Source of the DNA: Ctena decussata
Taxonomy: Eukaryota; Mollusca; Bivalvia; Lucinida; Lucinidae
Assembly (NCBI GenBank): GCA_963989385.1
Contig: OZ022512.1
Location: forward strand, 23,395,899-23,459,898
Length of the DNA: 64,000 nucleotides
Direction of reading: 5' to 3'
In this document: positions 43,990-55,430 of the stretch, in pieces
Layout of the letters: every line of letters begins with the position of its first letter
Numbering within the stretch: position 1 is the first letter of the stretch
The notes under the pieces: generated by a model
Seen by the model: only the letters and a program-made list of their open reading frames with translations
The model's database searches: none
What the model was told of the DNA's origin: nothing
Translations under genes and position numbers: made by a program

Positions 43990-45110
43990 CGTAGCTTCTT
44001 GTCTGCATTCTATCTCCTGACGGGATAAGTAGATTTTGACCAAACTTGCATAGATATATAACTAGGTAAGGGGAAAAATCTGATTAGATTTTGGTGACCT
44101 TGACCCTCTTTTTTTAGATCACAGGAGGTCCAAGAATGTTAAAAATGGCTTATCTGCACTTCTCCTGAATGAATGGATGGATTCAAACCAAATTTGCATA
44201 ATTATATCATTGGGAAATGGAAAAGAACGGATTAGGTTTTGGTGACCTTGATTTCATTTTCAAAGTCACAAGAGGTCTAAGAGTGTTGAAAATGCCTTGT
44301 CTGCCCTTTTTCTTCTGAATGTATGAATGGATTTAAACCAAACTTACACAGATATTTTAGTGAGAGATGCAAAAGTACTGATTATATTTTAGTGATCATG
44401 ACCCTATTTTCAAGGTCACAGGAAGTCAAAGTAAAAAGTATGCAAAGACCAGGAACTGAAACAATCAAAATCCAAATCCAGCCCTCAAACCATAGTTGGA
44501 AGCAACTAAGATTACAAATAATCAAGATACAGAGAACATATGGCCAACCGAGTGAGCAGCTTGTTCCCAAAAGGTGGCCACTCAGCAACCCAAACCGAAC
44601 CAAAAAATAATAAGAACATACATGAGGTAAAACATCACAGAAACTCTGACACCAAAAACAGGCAACAGAGAACCACACCAGAACTACCGCCTTGGAACGG
44701 TCAGTGTTGAATTACTGGGGGGCGTAAATCGATTTTACAGGCCCAACCTCACCCTCAGTTTCTGAAGTGGTACAAAATATTTATAGACTGTGAAAAGTGG
44801 CTTGTTTGCACCATATCTCATGAAAGGATGGGTGGATTTTAATCTAACTCACACCATATATCACTGGCATTGGAAAAGAACTGATTAAATTTTGGTGACC
44901 TTAACCTCATTTTTAAGGTCACAAGAGGTGAAAGGATGTTGAAAAATGGCTTGTCTGCAACATACCTCCAGAACAGATTTATGTATTATGACCAAACATA
45001 GACAAGTGTATAATCCGGAGATGAAAAAACTTATTGAATTTTGGTGCCATGACCCTGTTTTTCAAGGTCACAGGAGGTCTTAACATGGCAGTATTAAGGA
45101 AAAATTATAC
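43990..45110 (+). repeat. Tandem array, about 149-bp unit, interrupted
   Basis: Anchors of the form TTTTGGTGACCTTGACC near 44091, 44239, 44389, 44892 and 45041 give spacings of 148, 150, (503) and 149. The long gap equals one unit plus about 354 bp of inserted repeat (44430-44785). Each unit also has CTCCTGAATGAATGGATGG-like and CAAACTTGCATAGATATATA-like blocks and a CACAGGAGGTC phrase. Same family as 21180-22060, better preserved. Confidence 0.85.
44430..44785. repeat. Repeat inserted in the 149-bp array
   Basis: About 355 bp containing AACTACCGCCTTGGAACGGT near 44683 and GGCCCAACCTCACCCTC near 44738. It matches the two units at 28690-29640, where the element is also an insertion (in a LINE). 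The 95- and 98-codon ORFs on opposite strands cover it without recognised domains. Confidence 0.7.
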
Positions 45111-45559
45111 TGCTGGGAAAGCACAGGTGGGTACATCTGTTTTTGTCAAAAACATTTCTAGTGTCTAAGGCAGTGATCAAGTCAGTGGCTTGCTGGGAGG
45201 AAATAAAACGTTCTCACCTACACGAGGTCCCAGCCGTAGAGGTCAGTTAGAAGTCAACGGTCAATGCGGAAGAAATCATAAGTCAAAGGCCATAGATTCA
45301 TGAACAAAGCGGACCATATAGTTACGATGGATTTCGGCTGTGGTCAACATAAACAGGCTGGAGAGGGATAGGCTCCGTCAGGCTGAATTTTGCCCAAGAT
45401 ACACCATGGGCTGACTTAACTTCGAACTATTGCTCGTCCTATAGTACGTACATTTGCAAATGAACACCAGCAGTACAGACTAAAGTAATATCACGTGATC
45501 ATGCTAAAGTTACCATGCATCGAGCCGTGTAAACTGAAGCTGTAGCTGGTTTCAAGCCT
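45111..45559. other. No gene seen
   Basis: Sequence between the 149-bp array and the LINE relic. It may include older LINE sequence, but I cannot support a call. Confidence 0.3.
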
Positions 45560-46300
45560 TTCATTGAAGCGGGTAATGGCCGACAACCAGAATTGGGTCT
45601 GATTGGTCAGTTCTTCATACGGGGTGGGAACAACTACCATATTAGCTAAAGTTCCAAGTGAAGGTCTCCATGATGGTAATGGCAAACAGCGCCTATGACA
45701 TCCAGAGAGAGATCAAGGTAAAAGGACAGAAGCTGGGAATGGTAAAACGCTTCAAATGCCTTGGAGCAATGTCCCATATGATCGCTAAAGCTACTGCAGC
45801 TCTGACAAAGCTGAAGCCAATATTGGAGATAACGTATCTCTGGGATCAAAAGTGAAACTTATGTGCTTCCTTGTAATATCCATATTTTTGTATGCTTTTG
45901 AGTTATGGACCTTGACAGCAGAGTTAGTGAAAACAATGCGGGCCTTTGGGATAAGAAGCCACCGAAGGTTACTGAGCATCACATATAAGGACCATGCAAC
46001 ATGTGGAACAAATTAGTAAATGCTAAGAAAGATCCAAGCATCCATTTAAGAATATGATGAACTCCTGACTATAGTCAAGAAACGGAAACTGAGGTGGTAT
46101 TGCCACATCTGAATGTCTTCTGGCTTAGCAAAGACAATTCTACAGGGCACGGTGAAAGGAAATAGAAGAGGTATACTTAGAAAGAGCTGGGAAGACAATA
46201 TTGAGGACTGTTCAGTGATGGATTTTGCTAGCACAACTAGGGCAGCTGAAGGCAAGACTAGTAGGTGGAAGGGAATTGTTGTCAAGTCATTATTTGTGGT
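45560..46300 (+). pseudogene. LINE ORF2 3' relic (after the RT catalytic core)
   Basis: Plus-strand pieces in successive frames: VKRFKCLGAMSHMIAKATAA then LTKLKPILE (near 45745-45830), LMCFLVISIFLYAFELWTLT (45860-45920), RRLLSITYKDH (45965-45995), RKRKLRWYCHI (46080-46110) and SSGLAKTILQGTVKGNRRGI then LRKSWEDNIEDCSVMDFAST (46115-46240). This is the post-catalytic tail of a non-LTR reverse transcriptase, including the K-LRW-H and R-x-K-x-W-D-N-I motifs. Stops and frameshifts separate the pieces, and the catalytic boxes are gone. It differs from the CR1-type relic at 27142-30270 and from the LINE at 52291-55030. Clade not assigned. Confidence 0.8.
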
Positions 46301-46394
46301 GCCTCCCCCCCCCCCCCCAACGACCAACCTTGCCCCCACCCCTTACCCGCACAACCATACCACCACTTCCTATACATGCTATATGTAAAATTTA

Positions 46395-46535
46395 TATGTA
46401 GTGTATGACAAGGAACAGCTACATGGCTTCAGAGAAGATATCGTTTGAAAATGTTGATAATTGTCGGACGGATCGACAACGGATGACTGCCTATATTATA
46501 AGCTCACCTATGAACCTTCTCCTAATTGAAATTGT
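46395..46535 (+). repeat. Right-end fragment of the 46940-48713 repeat family
   Basis: TTTGAAAATGTTGATAATTG, CGGACGGATCGACAACGGAT and GACTGCCTATATTATAAGCTCACCTATGA parallel the last 130 bp of the larger element in the same orientation. Separate, truncated copy. Confidence 0.75.
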
Positions 46536-46939
46536 TTTTTGGAACCAACAAGCAAATAACCCCGATACTTGGTGTACAACAGTTTAAGTCTAACTACAAA
46601 CTCCTTCTGTTCAGAAACAAATGGACTGTTTCATTGTTGTCCAGCTGATTTAACCTGATCTTCATCAAACTTGCAAGTAAACAGGACACCATAAAATCTC
46701 AGACATATCCATCCAGACCAGATTTTTTATTTTGTAGTTAGTTTGACCATGAGTGCAAATATGTATTCGTGTATGGAGCATAGCCTGATAAGCTTTAAGA
46801 TAAGATAGGAGTCCTTAACACAAACAAACTATGTAACTATGTAAATAAATTTTTTGTTCCCTTCAAGCCTTGTTGTTAACTGAAGATGAGGAATTTTATG
46901 GTAGTGGCTTAAAAGCATTGCCGATTCATTTCATAACCA

Positions 46940-48713
46940 GAGGACCATTGGTCCTGTAGCTCACCTGAGTCCATTCATCCTTAGCACTCAAGAGTAAGAA
47001 ACATTAAAGTAAATTGTACAATTTGGCCTAATTTCAACTTTGACAGAGTTGTTATGCTTGTCCTAGTAAATATTAGCAAGTTTGATGAAGTTACAATAAA
47101 AAAAAACATGTTTGTAAAACGTTTGCCTAAATATTGCAGTAACACAGAAATAAATGCCAATTTGCACTTTTCCCAATACAAGTCTATGGAAACTTTAAAA
47201 TGCCATAGCAATGAAACCATATTGGCAACAATAACAAAAAACAATATTTACGTAGTGGCTAATGTCATGCAAAGAATCAGCTTCATCCCCCTATATGGTT
47301 TTTGAGGAAAAGATTTTTGAATATTTTTTCGAAAATATTTCCTTAATATTGCCATGGCAACAAATCATATTCGGTGATTTGGACAAAATTAATATGAATC
47401 ATAGAGGACTACTCAAGCAACATTTCTGTAGATAAAAATCCAAAATAACTGCAGGGAGATAGCAAAAATTGCAGCTTTCCATTTATCCCATTATATTTCA
47501 ATGGAAACTATAAGTTGCCATACCAACCTAACTGCTGAAGCAATTGCCACAAAAACCAGCAATTCTATTGAGATTTGTACAAAGATCCGTTCTGTAAAGT
47601 TTGAGCTTTATCGGCCACATACTTTCTGCAAAAATGATATTTTAATTTTTTTTCTATTTTTAACCATTCGGTTGCCATGGCAAACAGCCAAAATGTGCAA
47701 TTTGCATTAATTTAATACGGCTGGTTGGAGACTACTCAAGGAATATTTCTATAAAAGTTTTGTCCCAATATCTGCAGTCATATAGCAATAAATGCAAATT
47801 TCCATTTTTTCATCGTAAGTAAATGGCAAATTTAAGCTGCCATAGCAACCAAACAGCTGGAGCAATTGCCAAGAAAAACAGTATTTTTATAGAGGGGAGT
47901 ACCAGAATCCTTTCTGTGAAGTTTGAGCTTTATTGGTTGCACAGTTTCTGAGGAGATGATTTTTGAATATCTTTTCTATTTTTAACTATTCGGTTGCCAT
48001 GGCAACCAGCCAAATTGTGCAATTTATATAAATTTCATGTGGTTGATAGAGGACTACTCAAGGAACATTTCTGTAAAAGTTTTGTCAAAATATCTGCAGT
48101 CACATAGCAATAAATGCAAATTTTCAAGTTTCCCATTATAAGTGAATGGCAATTTTAAGTTGCCATAGCAACCAAACTGCTAAGGCAATTGCCAAGCAAA
48201 ACAGTACTTTTATAGAGGGTAGTACCTAAATCCTTTCTGTGAAGTTTGAGCATTATTGGTTGCATAGTTTCTGGGGAGATGATTTTTGAATATTTTTTCT
48301 ATTTTTAACTATTCGGTTGCCATGGCAACCAGCCAAATTGTGCATTTACATAACTTTCATGTGTTTGATAGACGACTACTCAAGGAACAGTTCTGTAAAA
48401 GGTTTGTCAAAATATCTGCAGTGACATAGCAATAAATGCAAATTTTCATTTTTTCCCATACAAGTCAATGGAAACTTTAAGTTGCCATAACAACCAAAGT
48501 TCCGAAGCCATTTGGATAAAAAAACAGTAATATTGGTTCCCCCTGCCTATAGATGCTATTTATGAAATTTGGTAACAATGGGCCTTGTAGTTTCAGAGGA
48601 GATGTTGTTTGAAAATGTTGACGGACGACGTACGACGGACGGACGGACGGACGACGGATGCCTGCCTATACTATGAGCTCACCTGTGAGCCTTCGGCTCA
48701 GGTGAGCTAAAAA
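46940..48713 (+). mobile_element. Dispersed element built of 322-bp tandem units
   Basis: Left end GGACCATTGGTCCTGTAGCT then CACCTGAG; right end GAGCTCACCTGTGAGCCTTC then GGCTCAGGTGAGCTAAAA, giving a CTCACCTGAG/CTCAGGTGAG inverted relation. Between them the landmark TTGCCATGGCAAC recurs near 47350, 47672, 47994 and 48316 (period about 322), about five units. Each unit also has GGACTACTCAAG, ATATCTGCAGTCACATAGCA and ATAAATGCAAATTTCCA-like blocks. A CGGACGGACGG tract (48625-48655) precedes the right end. No coding frame. I recall similar elements in bivalve genomes; no search was run. Confidence 0.82.
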
Positions 48714-49374
48714 TACTGACATTTTTTTATAGCTAGGGAAATGTCTAAAAGGATATCTCATTCATCCTTGATTTGATTGTCACCATTCGTTTAGATGAAC
48801 AGAACATGCACTAAGTCTACAACAACTTACATTCCGCCAACGCAGAGTTATTGACCTTGATAGCCAAAAAAGGGCAATATTTGACTTTGTCAAAGCTGAA
48901 ACCGTTTAGCCAAATGAAACTTAACTTTTTGAGTGTGTTTATTCTCAGAATCACAGAAATCTGAATAAGCAATATTTCTGATGACTGACCTTTTGCGGAA
49001 AGTTACACTTTTGCTATTGTATTGCCATACAGATGTAGAAATGCAGTAAAAATGCTAAAATTATTTTAAAGAATAGTTGACAAGGATATCGAACAAACCA
49101 TGTTTGATACAGTATTGCACGAATCAAACACAAGGATTGACACAGGTTAAAATTTGAATACATGTATTATCTTCATGCATCAGATATTTACAGAGTACAA
49201 GTAATGCTTCTGAGTATGGTTGTTCTGGACTAGACGATTGCTTTAAATGGTGAAGAAGTCTGGACAAGACCATTGCTTAAAAATGTGACGAAGTTACAAT
49301 TTATTTCATTTTTCAATCTACCTTGGGCGTCATCCTGTCTGTGTGGTTCAGGCCGCTTTAGCACTTTAAATCGC
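48714..49374. other. No gene seen
   Basis: AT-rich sequence, nothing recognised. Confidence 0.35.
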
Positions 49375-49500
49375 TTGTAATCTCCCCGCTGCGGAATCGA
49401 ACCAAACTCTGGTCATATACGAGACAAGTCAAGTTCTGCTTGCGAGTAGTCAGGTGGCTTTTCTCGGGATCTCCCGTTTCCTCACCACCTAACAACAGAC
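49375..49500 (-). mobile_element. tRNA-derived SINE, family S3
   Basis: The minus strand carries a perfect B box, GGTTCGATTCC (49385-49395), preceded by ACTTGACTTGTCTCGTATAT and GACCAGAGTTT, a tRNA-like anticodon/T-arm order. The A box is degenerate and the body beyond the head is not matched elsewhere in the window. Confidence 0.6.
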
Positions 49501-49649
49501 TCGGCTCAAAATGAGTGAAATAATCCTGACTGGTCATGAAAGCCCATATAAAAAGTTATTCTATATTCAATAACCAGTTACACCTTGCAAATGGTTTGTC
49601 AAGTGGCAGACATACATGAAATATAAGCCATAGCTGAAACATGTTGAGT

Positions 49650-50910
49650 TACACTGACTGACTGAGGATCACATTCATTGGTGTAGTACTTACAGTGGGT
49701 GGGATAATTAGACCCCAAAGAATATTCATTCCTTTCTGAGGGCTATCAGTAGTCATAGTTCTCCTGGAATTATTTATGACTATTTAAATGCAATTGTTAA
49801 ACAATAACATGCACTGTACTTGTCCAGTTCTTAAATTTTGAGAAATGTTCAAGTTTTCAAACTTTTCGAATATAATAAATATCACGGCCATTTATATAGT
49901 AAACATTACTCAAATACACAGACATCTAATTTTATATCTAGATTGTGATAAACTTGATTTTATATGTACATTTATAAGGTTAGGGTATAAACAATCTTTA
50001 GAGTTAGCCATATATTTTGTATAAGTAGACACTGGCTTGAAAATATATGCCAAAAAGTAGATTTTTACCAAAGAAGAACATGTTTTTGTTCAAAACTTGT
50101 TATCTCAGTTACCATGGCAACGGTTTTAAAAGACCCTATACATACTTTGTTTCAGTTACATTTCTAATTAAAATAAATTCTTACACATTTTACAAGCCAT
50201 ATCTTAGCCATGCTAGTTTTGACTAACCGTCTAAGTTTCACATTGATTTTACAGTGCTTTATAAGTGGGTGGGGTACTTAGACCCTTTAGAATATGCATT
50301 ACATTCATTTCTGAAGGTAACCAGATTTCCTGGTTCTTTCATATCTATTCATGAATGTTTATATGCACTTTTACACACTATATATGCAAGCTACCAGTGC
50401 ATTCTACAAGGTCTGTGAAATCAGAAAGTTTTTCACTTTTGCAAAAGTGGTGTAATTCAAAGCCAATTATTTTAAAAAATACCCACAAAACACAGATATC
50501 TGAATCTACATTTTGTTTGTGGTAGCAACTGACTTTACTCAGGTAACAGCCGCTTTGCCATATGGTGTTGCTGACAGAAGATAAATGCATTCAAAAGTGC
50601 CAAAAAAAACTCATTTTTGAGGATTTGGCAAAAAAACGCTGACCCTACCATGTTTCTTTCAGTGATAAGGCCAACTTTCACTGTGAAAAAGTATAAGTTT
50701 TAATTTGAATAATTGCTGGATACCTCAAATATTTATAGTGTATAAACTGTATGTTTGAATATGAATTATATATGAGTAGACATTGGCTTAAATTTGTGCC
50801 AAAAACATGAATTATTTTATAAATTTGTGTGATTTTCGCTCAAAATGTGTTATACTGGTTACCATGGCAACGGTTCGAAAGAAACAGGAAATATTTTGCA
50901 TGGGTTATTT
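49650..50910 (-). repeat. Dispersed repeat G, minus orientation
   Basis: Inverted relative of 40850-42110. AGTGGGTGGGATAATTAGAC near 49696 and AGTGGGTGGGGTACTTAGAC near 50264 match the complement of CCCACCCACTT blocks there, and GGTTACCATGGCAACGGTTC near 50857 matches at the far end. Same internal duplication pattern. Confidence 0.75.
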
Positions 50911-51198
50911 TTTCATCAATACTCAACTATACAATAAGTTTCAGCGATATCTGAGACATGTCACTTTCCACCATCTGCCTGATCCTTACATGGAACGGTA
51001 CTTAATAGGGTACAACTCTAAAAGGAAAGAATTTGCCTTTTCAGTAGCAATTTCTGTCCTTTAAAAGCAGAATTTTTGTATAAGAGCTTTGTCTTACTGA
51101 AAAGCAAATGGAAAGTCATAGGAGATCGTCCCTTTTGTGAAAATGACGGAATAATTATGTCGGTGTACCCAGACATTTTTAAGCCTCTGTGGACACCT

Positions 51199-51460
51199 GG
51201 GGCCGTATTCATTAAATGACTTAAGTGGATGCTGTGCTGTTGCTAAGGCCAAATTTATTTGAAGGAGATTCCCTATAACTATGAAATTTGCTCTGGCGGA
51301 ACAGTCTTACAAAGACTGTTCCTCCAGACCAAATTTCATAGTTTGCTCTGGCGAATGTTCCTCCAGACCAAATTTCATAGTTTTAAGGAATCTCCTTTAT
51401 AGATATTTAGCCTTAGCAACAGCATAGCAACGACTTAAGTGGCTTTATGAATACAGCCCC
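51199..51460. mobile_element. MITE family E hairpin, copy 2
   Basis: Left end GGGGCCGTATTCATTAAATG, right end CTTTATGAATACAGCCCC; inner arms as in 17975-18199 (CTATGAAATTTG, AACAGTCTT...AAGACTGTT). One inner segment, GTTCCTCCAGACCAAATTTC followed by ATAGTTT, is present twice on the right side (near 51320 and 51360), a local duplication absent from the other copy. Confidence 0.92.
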
Positions 51461-52290
51461 TGAGACTCCGACTGTGCTGATCAGAATCTTCCCTGTTCAT
51501 AATATGTAAGTTTTGATCACAGGCACCTTACGCTTTGTTTGCCCAAACGTCCGTGAGTGTTGTACAACAAGCCAAGATTAGGAATGAAAATTAGAAATGA
51601 TTATATTCGAATTCAAGCAATACTTTCTTCGACAAAATTTACAACAAAATAATTTTAAGTAGGACAACTTTTCAAATTACTGGAAACGTCGTAGATGTGT
51701 TGTTCCATTTTACCCATCGCTTCTCCACCTTCAGTCAGTGTGTGAAAAGAAATGGCTAGAGACAGTCATTTAGTTTCTATTTTAACCTAGAGACAAAAAA
51801 AACGCAGTTCACACCTTAACCTACAAACCATGCCATCAAAGATCTACACTGAAATTTGCTGAATTTTGTTTTTTGTTTTATTTGGGAGGGGGAATGGGGA
51901 CAAGAAATTTCGATCGGGAACCAGTGACTTTGAATAACGTAAACACAAAGGCTCCGTTGAAAATATATGTGAAATATGTGATTCTTTGGGAGAAATTTGG
52001 ACTGGATAGCGAGGATATGAACATGAAGGTTATGACTTTATTTTGCATTATAAATTTGAAATTTTGAGAATTGAATTCGAGTATATTTGATGAAAAATAG
52101 CCAATGTGCCCACAACAAAAGAAGTTACTGTAAACATTCTGATAGTCGATCACGTTGACACTGATGACACTGATGACAATATATTGGGTATAGATTTGTA
52201 TAGATAACCGAAATGACCAGAAGCTAATAAGCTAATAAGTACTCTTCAGTATTATCAGATCTAAATGGCTATTCCTGAGAATGACAGTAT
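51461..52290. other. No host gene seen; probable LINE 5' region
   Basis: The last about 100-150 bp may be the 5' UTR of the following LINE; its exact start is not visible. No other structure. Confidence 0.4.
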
Positions 52291-53214
52291 GTGACAATGC
52301 CAAGTCATCACAAGAAAACCAAAAAACGAAAAAGTAAACCGACTCCCTCACCTACAGGTAAAGAGACTATCACCAAAAAGGTAAAGCAAACTGAATCTTC
52401 CATTGAAGTTGAGGAAACACAATCTGAATCTGATTATTTAGATGCCCAAGAACGATTAGATGAATTACGTGATTGCCAAGACTTAACTGATTCCTTACCA
52501 TATTTACAAGATAACAAGGATCGTAGTGGTATTGACGATAGTCATCATACAATCCAGTCACCAACAAGTCAATCTGTGAATACAAATTCCGTCGTCACAA
52601 CTGAGTCTCTAGCTTCTACTATGGCTGATGAAAGTTTCTCTCAGTCTCAGTCTCAGTCAGTATTACAGGGTCCAGAGGTTGGGTATACCAGCACGCCTGT
52701 ACCATCGATGCCCTCAGTGCAGTCCCTGGGGCAGGTACATGTGCCTATTTTGCAGACTCAAATGAAACCGCAGATGGTAGGCATGGCACCGACAATGCAC
52801 AATGCGGGCTTCCCAAGTCAAATGCCAGTCATGCAAACTTCCTTAACCGACAATGATGTGTTACGGGTAGCAATGAAAGTGAAAGATATCATGCGGGAAG
52901 AAATTGAAACATTGGTGAACATAAAAGTCAATGAAGCTACAACACATATGAAAAATGATATTAAAAACCTCCAAGATGAAAATGCCAAACTCAAGAGTTC
53001 TATTTTGAAGCTTGAAAACAGGTGTGATAATAACCTTGACGACCTTGAACAATATGGTCGCCGTATGAATGTTCGCATTGCTGGAATTAATGAAGCCGAT
53101 AATGAAGATACAGACCAAGTTGTAATGGACTTCGCCAAAAGCATCAATGTTAATATAAGGCCGGAAGATATTGACAGATGTCATCGTGTTAAGCGCCGTG
53201 AGCGTGAGATGCCC
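52291..53214 (+). pseudogene. LINE ORF1 protein, 3' truncated
   Basis: Encodes about 308 residues before the deletion junction (the frame then runs 9 codons into ORF2 sequence out of frame and stops). Residues 4-33 are Lys-rich, 40-180 are Ser/Gln/Thr-rich and low complexity, 188-250 form a probable coiled coil (VKDIMREEIETLV, LQDENAKLKSSILKLENRC). Residues 253-302 begin an RRM-like nucleic-acid-binding domain: LEQYGRRMNVRIAGINE, then VVMDFAKSINVNI and DIDRCHRVKR. This coiled-coil plus LEQY-RR-N-RI-GI arrangement is that of LINE ORF1 proteins that bind the element RNA as trimers. The domain is cut just after DIDRCHRV, so its C-terminal half is lost. The frame is otherwise open, so the deletion is probably recent. 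Confidence 0.82.
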
Positions 53215-55030
53215 GGTCAAAATTGGCAAGGCTTCGGGACCTGATTACATAAATAATTACGTGCTTAAATTGTGTGCAGCTGAACTTTCCGAACCGCTGT
53301 CGACATTGTTTAACCATTCTTTAAATCAGTCTAAGGTTCCAAAAATTTGGAAGGAAGCTAACGTTACTCCAGTTTTTAAAAAGGACGATCCATCCGATTA
53401 TAAAAACTATCGACCTATTTCCCTGTTGAGTACCGTTGGTAAAGTTCTAGAGAGAATTATTCATAAGCATATATACAATTTCTTTATAGCAAATAATGTC
53501 ATTTCATCACTTCAGTCTGGGTTTGTCACGGGAGATTCCACTGTAAATCAACTCATTGATATTTATAATACTTTTTGCAGAGCTCTTGATAACGGGTTGG
53601 AAGTACGAGCTATATTTTGCGATATTAGCAAAGCCTTTGACCGCGTTTGGCATTAGGGTCTATTGATCAAGCTCGAATCTGTAGGTATATCAGGCGGTAT
53701 TTTAAGGTGGTTTTGCAATTACTTGGATAGCAGGAAACAAAGGGTTGTTCTGCCAGGTGCATCATCAGACTGGGTAACAATCAATGCTGGAGTACCCCAG
53801 GGTTCAATTCTCGGGCCGTTATTGTTTTTAGTTTATATAAATGATATAGTTGTTGACATTAATTCTTATATACGTCTGTTTGCAGACGACACCACTTTGT
53901 ATATAATTGTAGATACACCCGCACAGGCAGCTTTTACGTTAAATCAAGATTTAGTAAAAATTTCTGCATGGGCTGATAAATGGTTAGTAAGTTTCAATCC
54001 TAACAAAACTGAATCTTTATTATTAAGTCGTAAAGTAAACAGACAAATACACCCAATGATCACTATGAATAATCAAATCATAACGGAAGTTGATAATCAT
54101 AAACACCTTGGAGTTGTACTTCAAAGTAACTGCACGTGGCATGAACATCTAAATATGATAATTTCTAAAGCAAGGCAGCGTATTAATGTTTTGCGTAAAT
54201 TAAAATTTTTGCTAGATAGAAAATCTTTACAGTGTATTTACTTTTCCTTTATCAGACCAGTTCTAGAATACGCTGACGTTGTCTGGGACAACTGCACTAA
54301 ATATGAAGAAAATGAATTAGAAAAAATACAATTAGAGGCAGCGCGTATCGTAACTGGAACAACAAAATTAGTTTCCATAGATAATTTATATATAGAAACT
54401 GGATGGGAAACTCTCAAATCTAGACGAAAACAACACAAATTGATTTTATTTTACAAAATGGTAAATAATCTTACACCAAATTATCTCTCTTTTCTTCTAC
54501 CTCTTCAAGTTGGAAATGTATCAAGGTACAATTTAAGAAATCAGGACAAGTATCAAAGTATTGACTGTAAATCCCAATTGTATTATAATTCATTTTTGCC
54601 GTCGTCAGTACGTGATTGGAATTCACTTGAAGATTCTATATGTTCATCCCAGTCAGTAAATTGTTTTAAAAGAAGTATACGAGTCACTCGTAATATTCCC
54701 AAATACTATTTTTCTGGTGATCGGACAGGTCAGATTTTACATACACGATTAAGAACTGGTTGTAGTTCTTTAAATTACCACCTATTTCGTAAGAATATAA
54801 TAGATGATGAATTTTGCGTGTGTGGTAATAGAGAGGACACCAACCATTTCCTATTCGTTTGTCCTAGATTCCAGATGCAAAGACAAATTATGATCAACAA
54901 ACTTCTCAGTATATGTAATGTATCCTTGCATGTTTTACTATACGGGGATAACAACTTGAATTTTCAACAAAATGTCAAAATATTTCAAATAGTGCAAGAT
55001 TTCATTATTAGAACGAAACGTTTTTCTTAA
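53215..55030 (+). pseudogene. LINE ORF2 reverse transcriptase, 5' deleted, one stop
   Basis: Starts inside the linker/finger region at KIGKASGPDYINN and is open except for one TAG at 53654. Reverse transcriptase boxes in order: YKNYRPISLLSTVGKVLERI (near 53400), LQSGF (53510), FCDISKAFDRVWH (first catalytic Asp, 53610-53653), then the stop, GVPQGSILGPLLFLVYINDI (53795-53850) and FADDTTLYI (catalytic pair, 53879-53905). The thumb has HLGVVLQSNCTWHEH (near 54105) and IRPVLEYADVVWDNC (54252-54296). A C-terminal CVCGNREDTNHFLFVCPRF (54815-54871) is a Cys/His knuckle. The endonuclease domain is absent. The stop sits where most relatives have a Lys, so one base change would create it. The RT core is otherwise well preserved. 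Confidence 0.9.
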
Positions 55031-55129
55031 GTTACAGTGTAAAAACTAAATCTATTGTAAAGTGTCTAAGGTGTCCAGGACGTGCCGGTAGATATAGATA
55101 TGCTGTTACTCATCATAGTGATACCGTGT

Positions 55130-55131
<2 letters not shown>

Positions 55132-55162
<31 letters not shown>
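55132..55162. repeat. (CT)n microsatellite in LINE 3' UTR
   Basis: About 15 uninterrupted CT units, 100 bp downstream of the ORF2 stop. Confidence 0.97.
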
Positions 55163-55167
<5 letters not shown>

Positions 55168-55430
55168 TTCCTTCATTATACATCATATGAGTACACTAAC
55201 TCATAAGATGTGTTCACAATATTTACTATAACATTGAATTGCATTTGAGGTTTATGTTTTTCAAAGTTAACTGAACGCAAAATAACTGACTTGCATTTGG
55301 GAAACAGATTTTAAAAAAGTCAATGACTTTCTTCTGTATCCCATTCATTGTACTGTGTGTTATTTATATGTACCTATGTAATTGTTGTATATGTACAGTA
55401 TTGTGAAATAAATATTGTTTAAACTAAATT

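Larger units (their letters stand above)
52150..55430 (+). mobile_element. Non-LTR retrotransposon (LINE), internally deleted
   Basis: One plus-strand LINE: ORF1, a truncated ORF2, a 3' UTR with a (CT)n tract, and a terminal AAATAAATATTGTTTAAAC-type end near 55407 carrying an AATAAA signal. Nearly all of the endonuclease domain and the end of ORF1 are missing (see finding). The 5' boundary is estimated. No RNase H domain follows the reverse transcriptase, which fits CR1/L2/Jockey-like clades rather than I-type. Confidence 0.85.

Noticed and set aside
52818..53229. Minus-strand ORFs of 109 and 122 codons
   Set aside because: Antisense shadows of the LINE ORF1 frame, which has recognisable domains.
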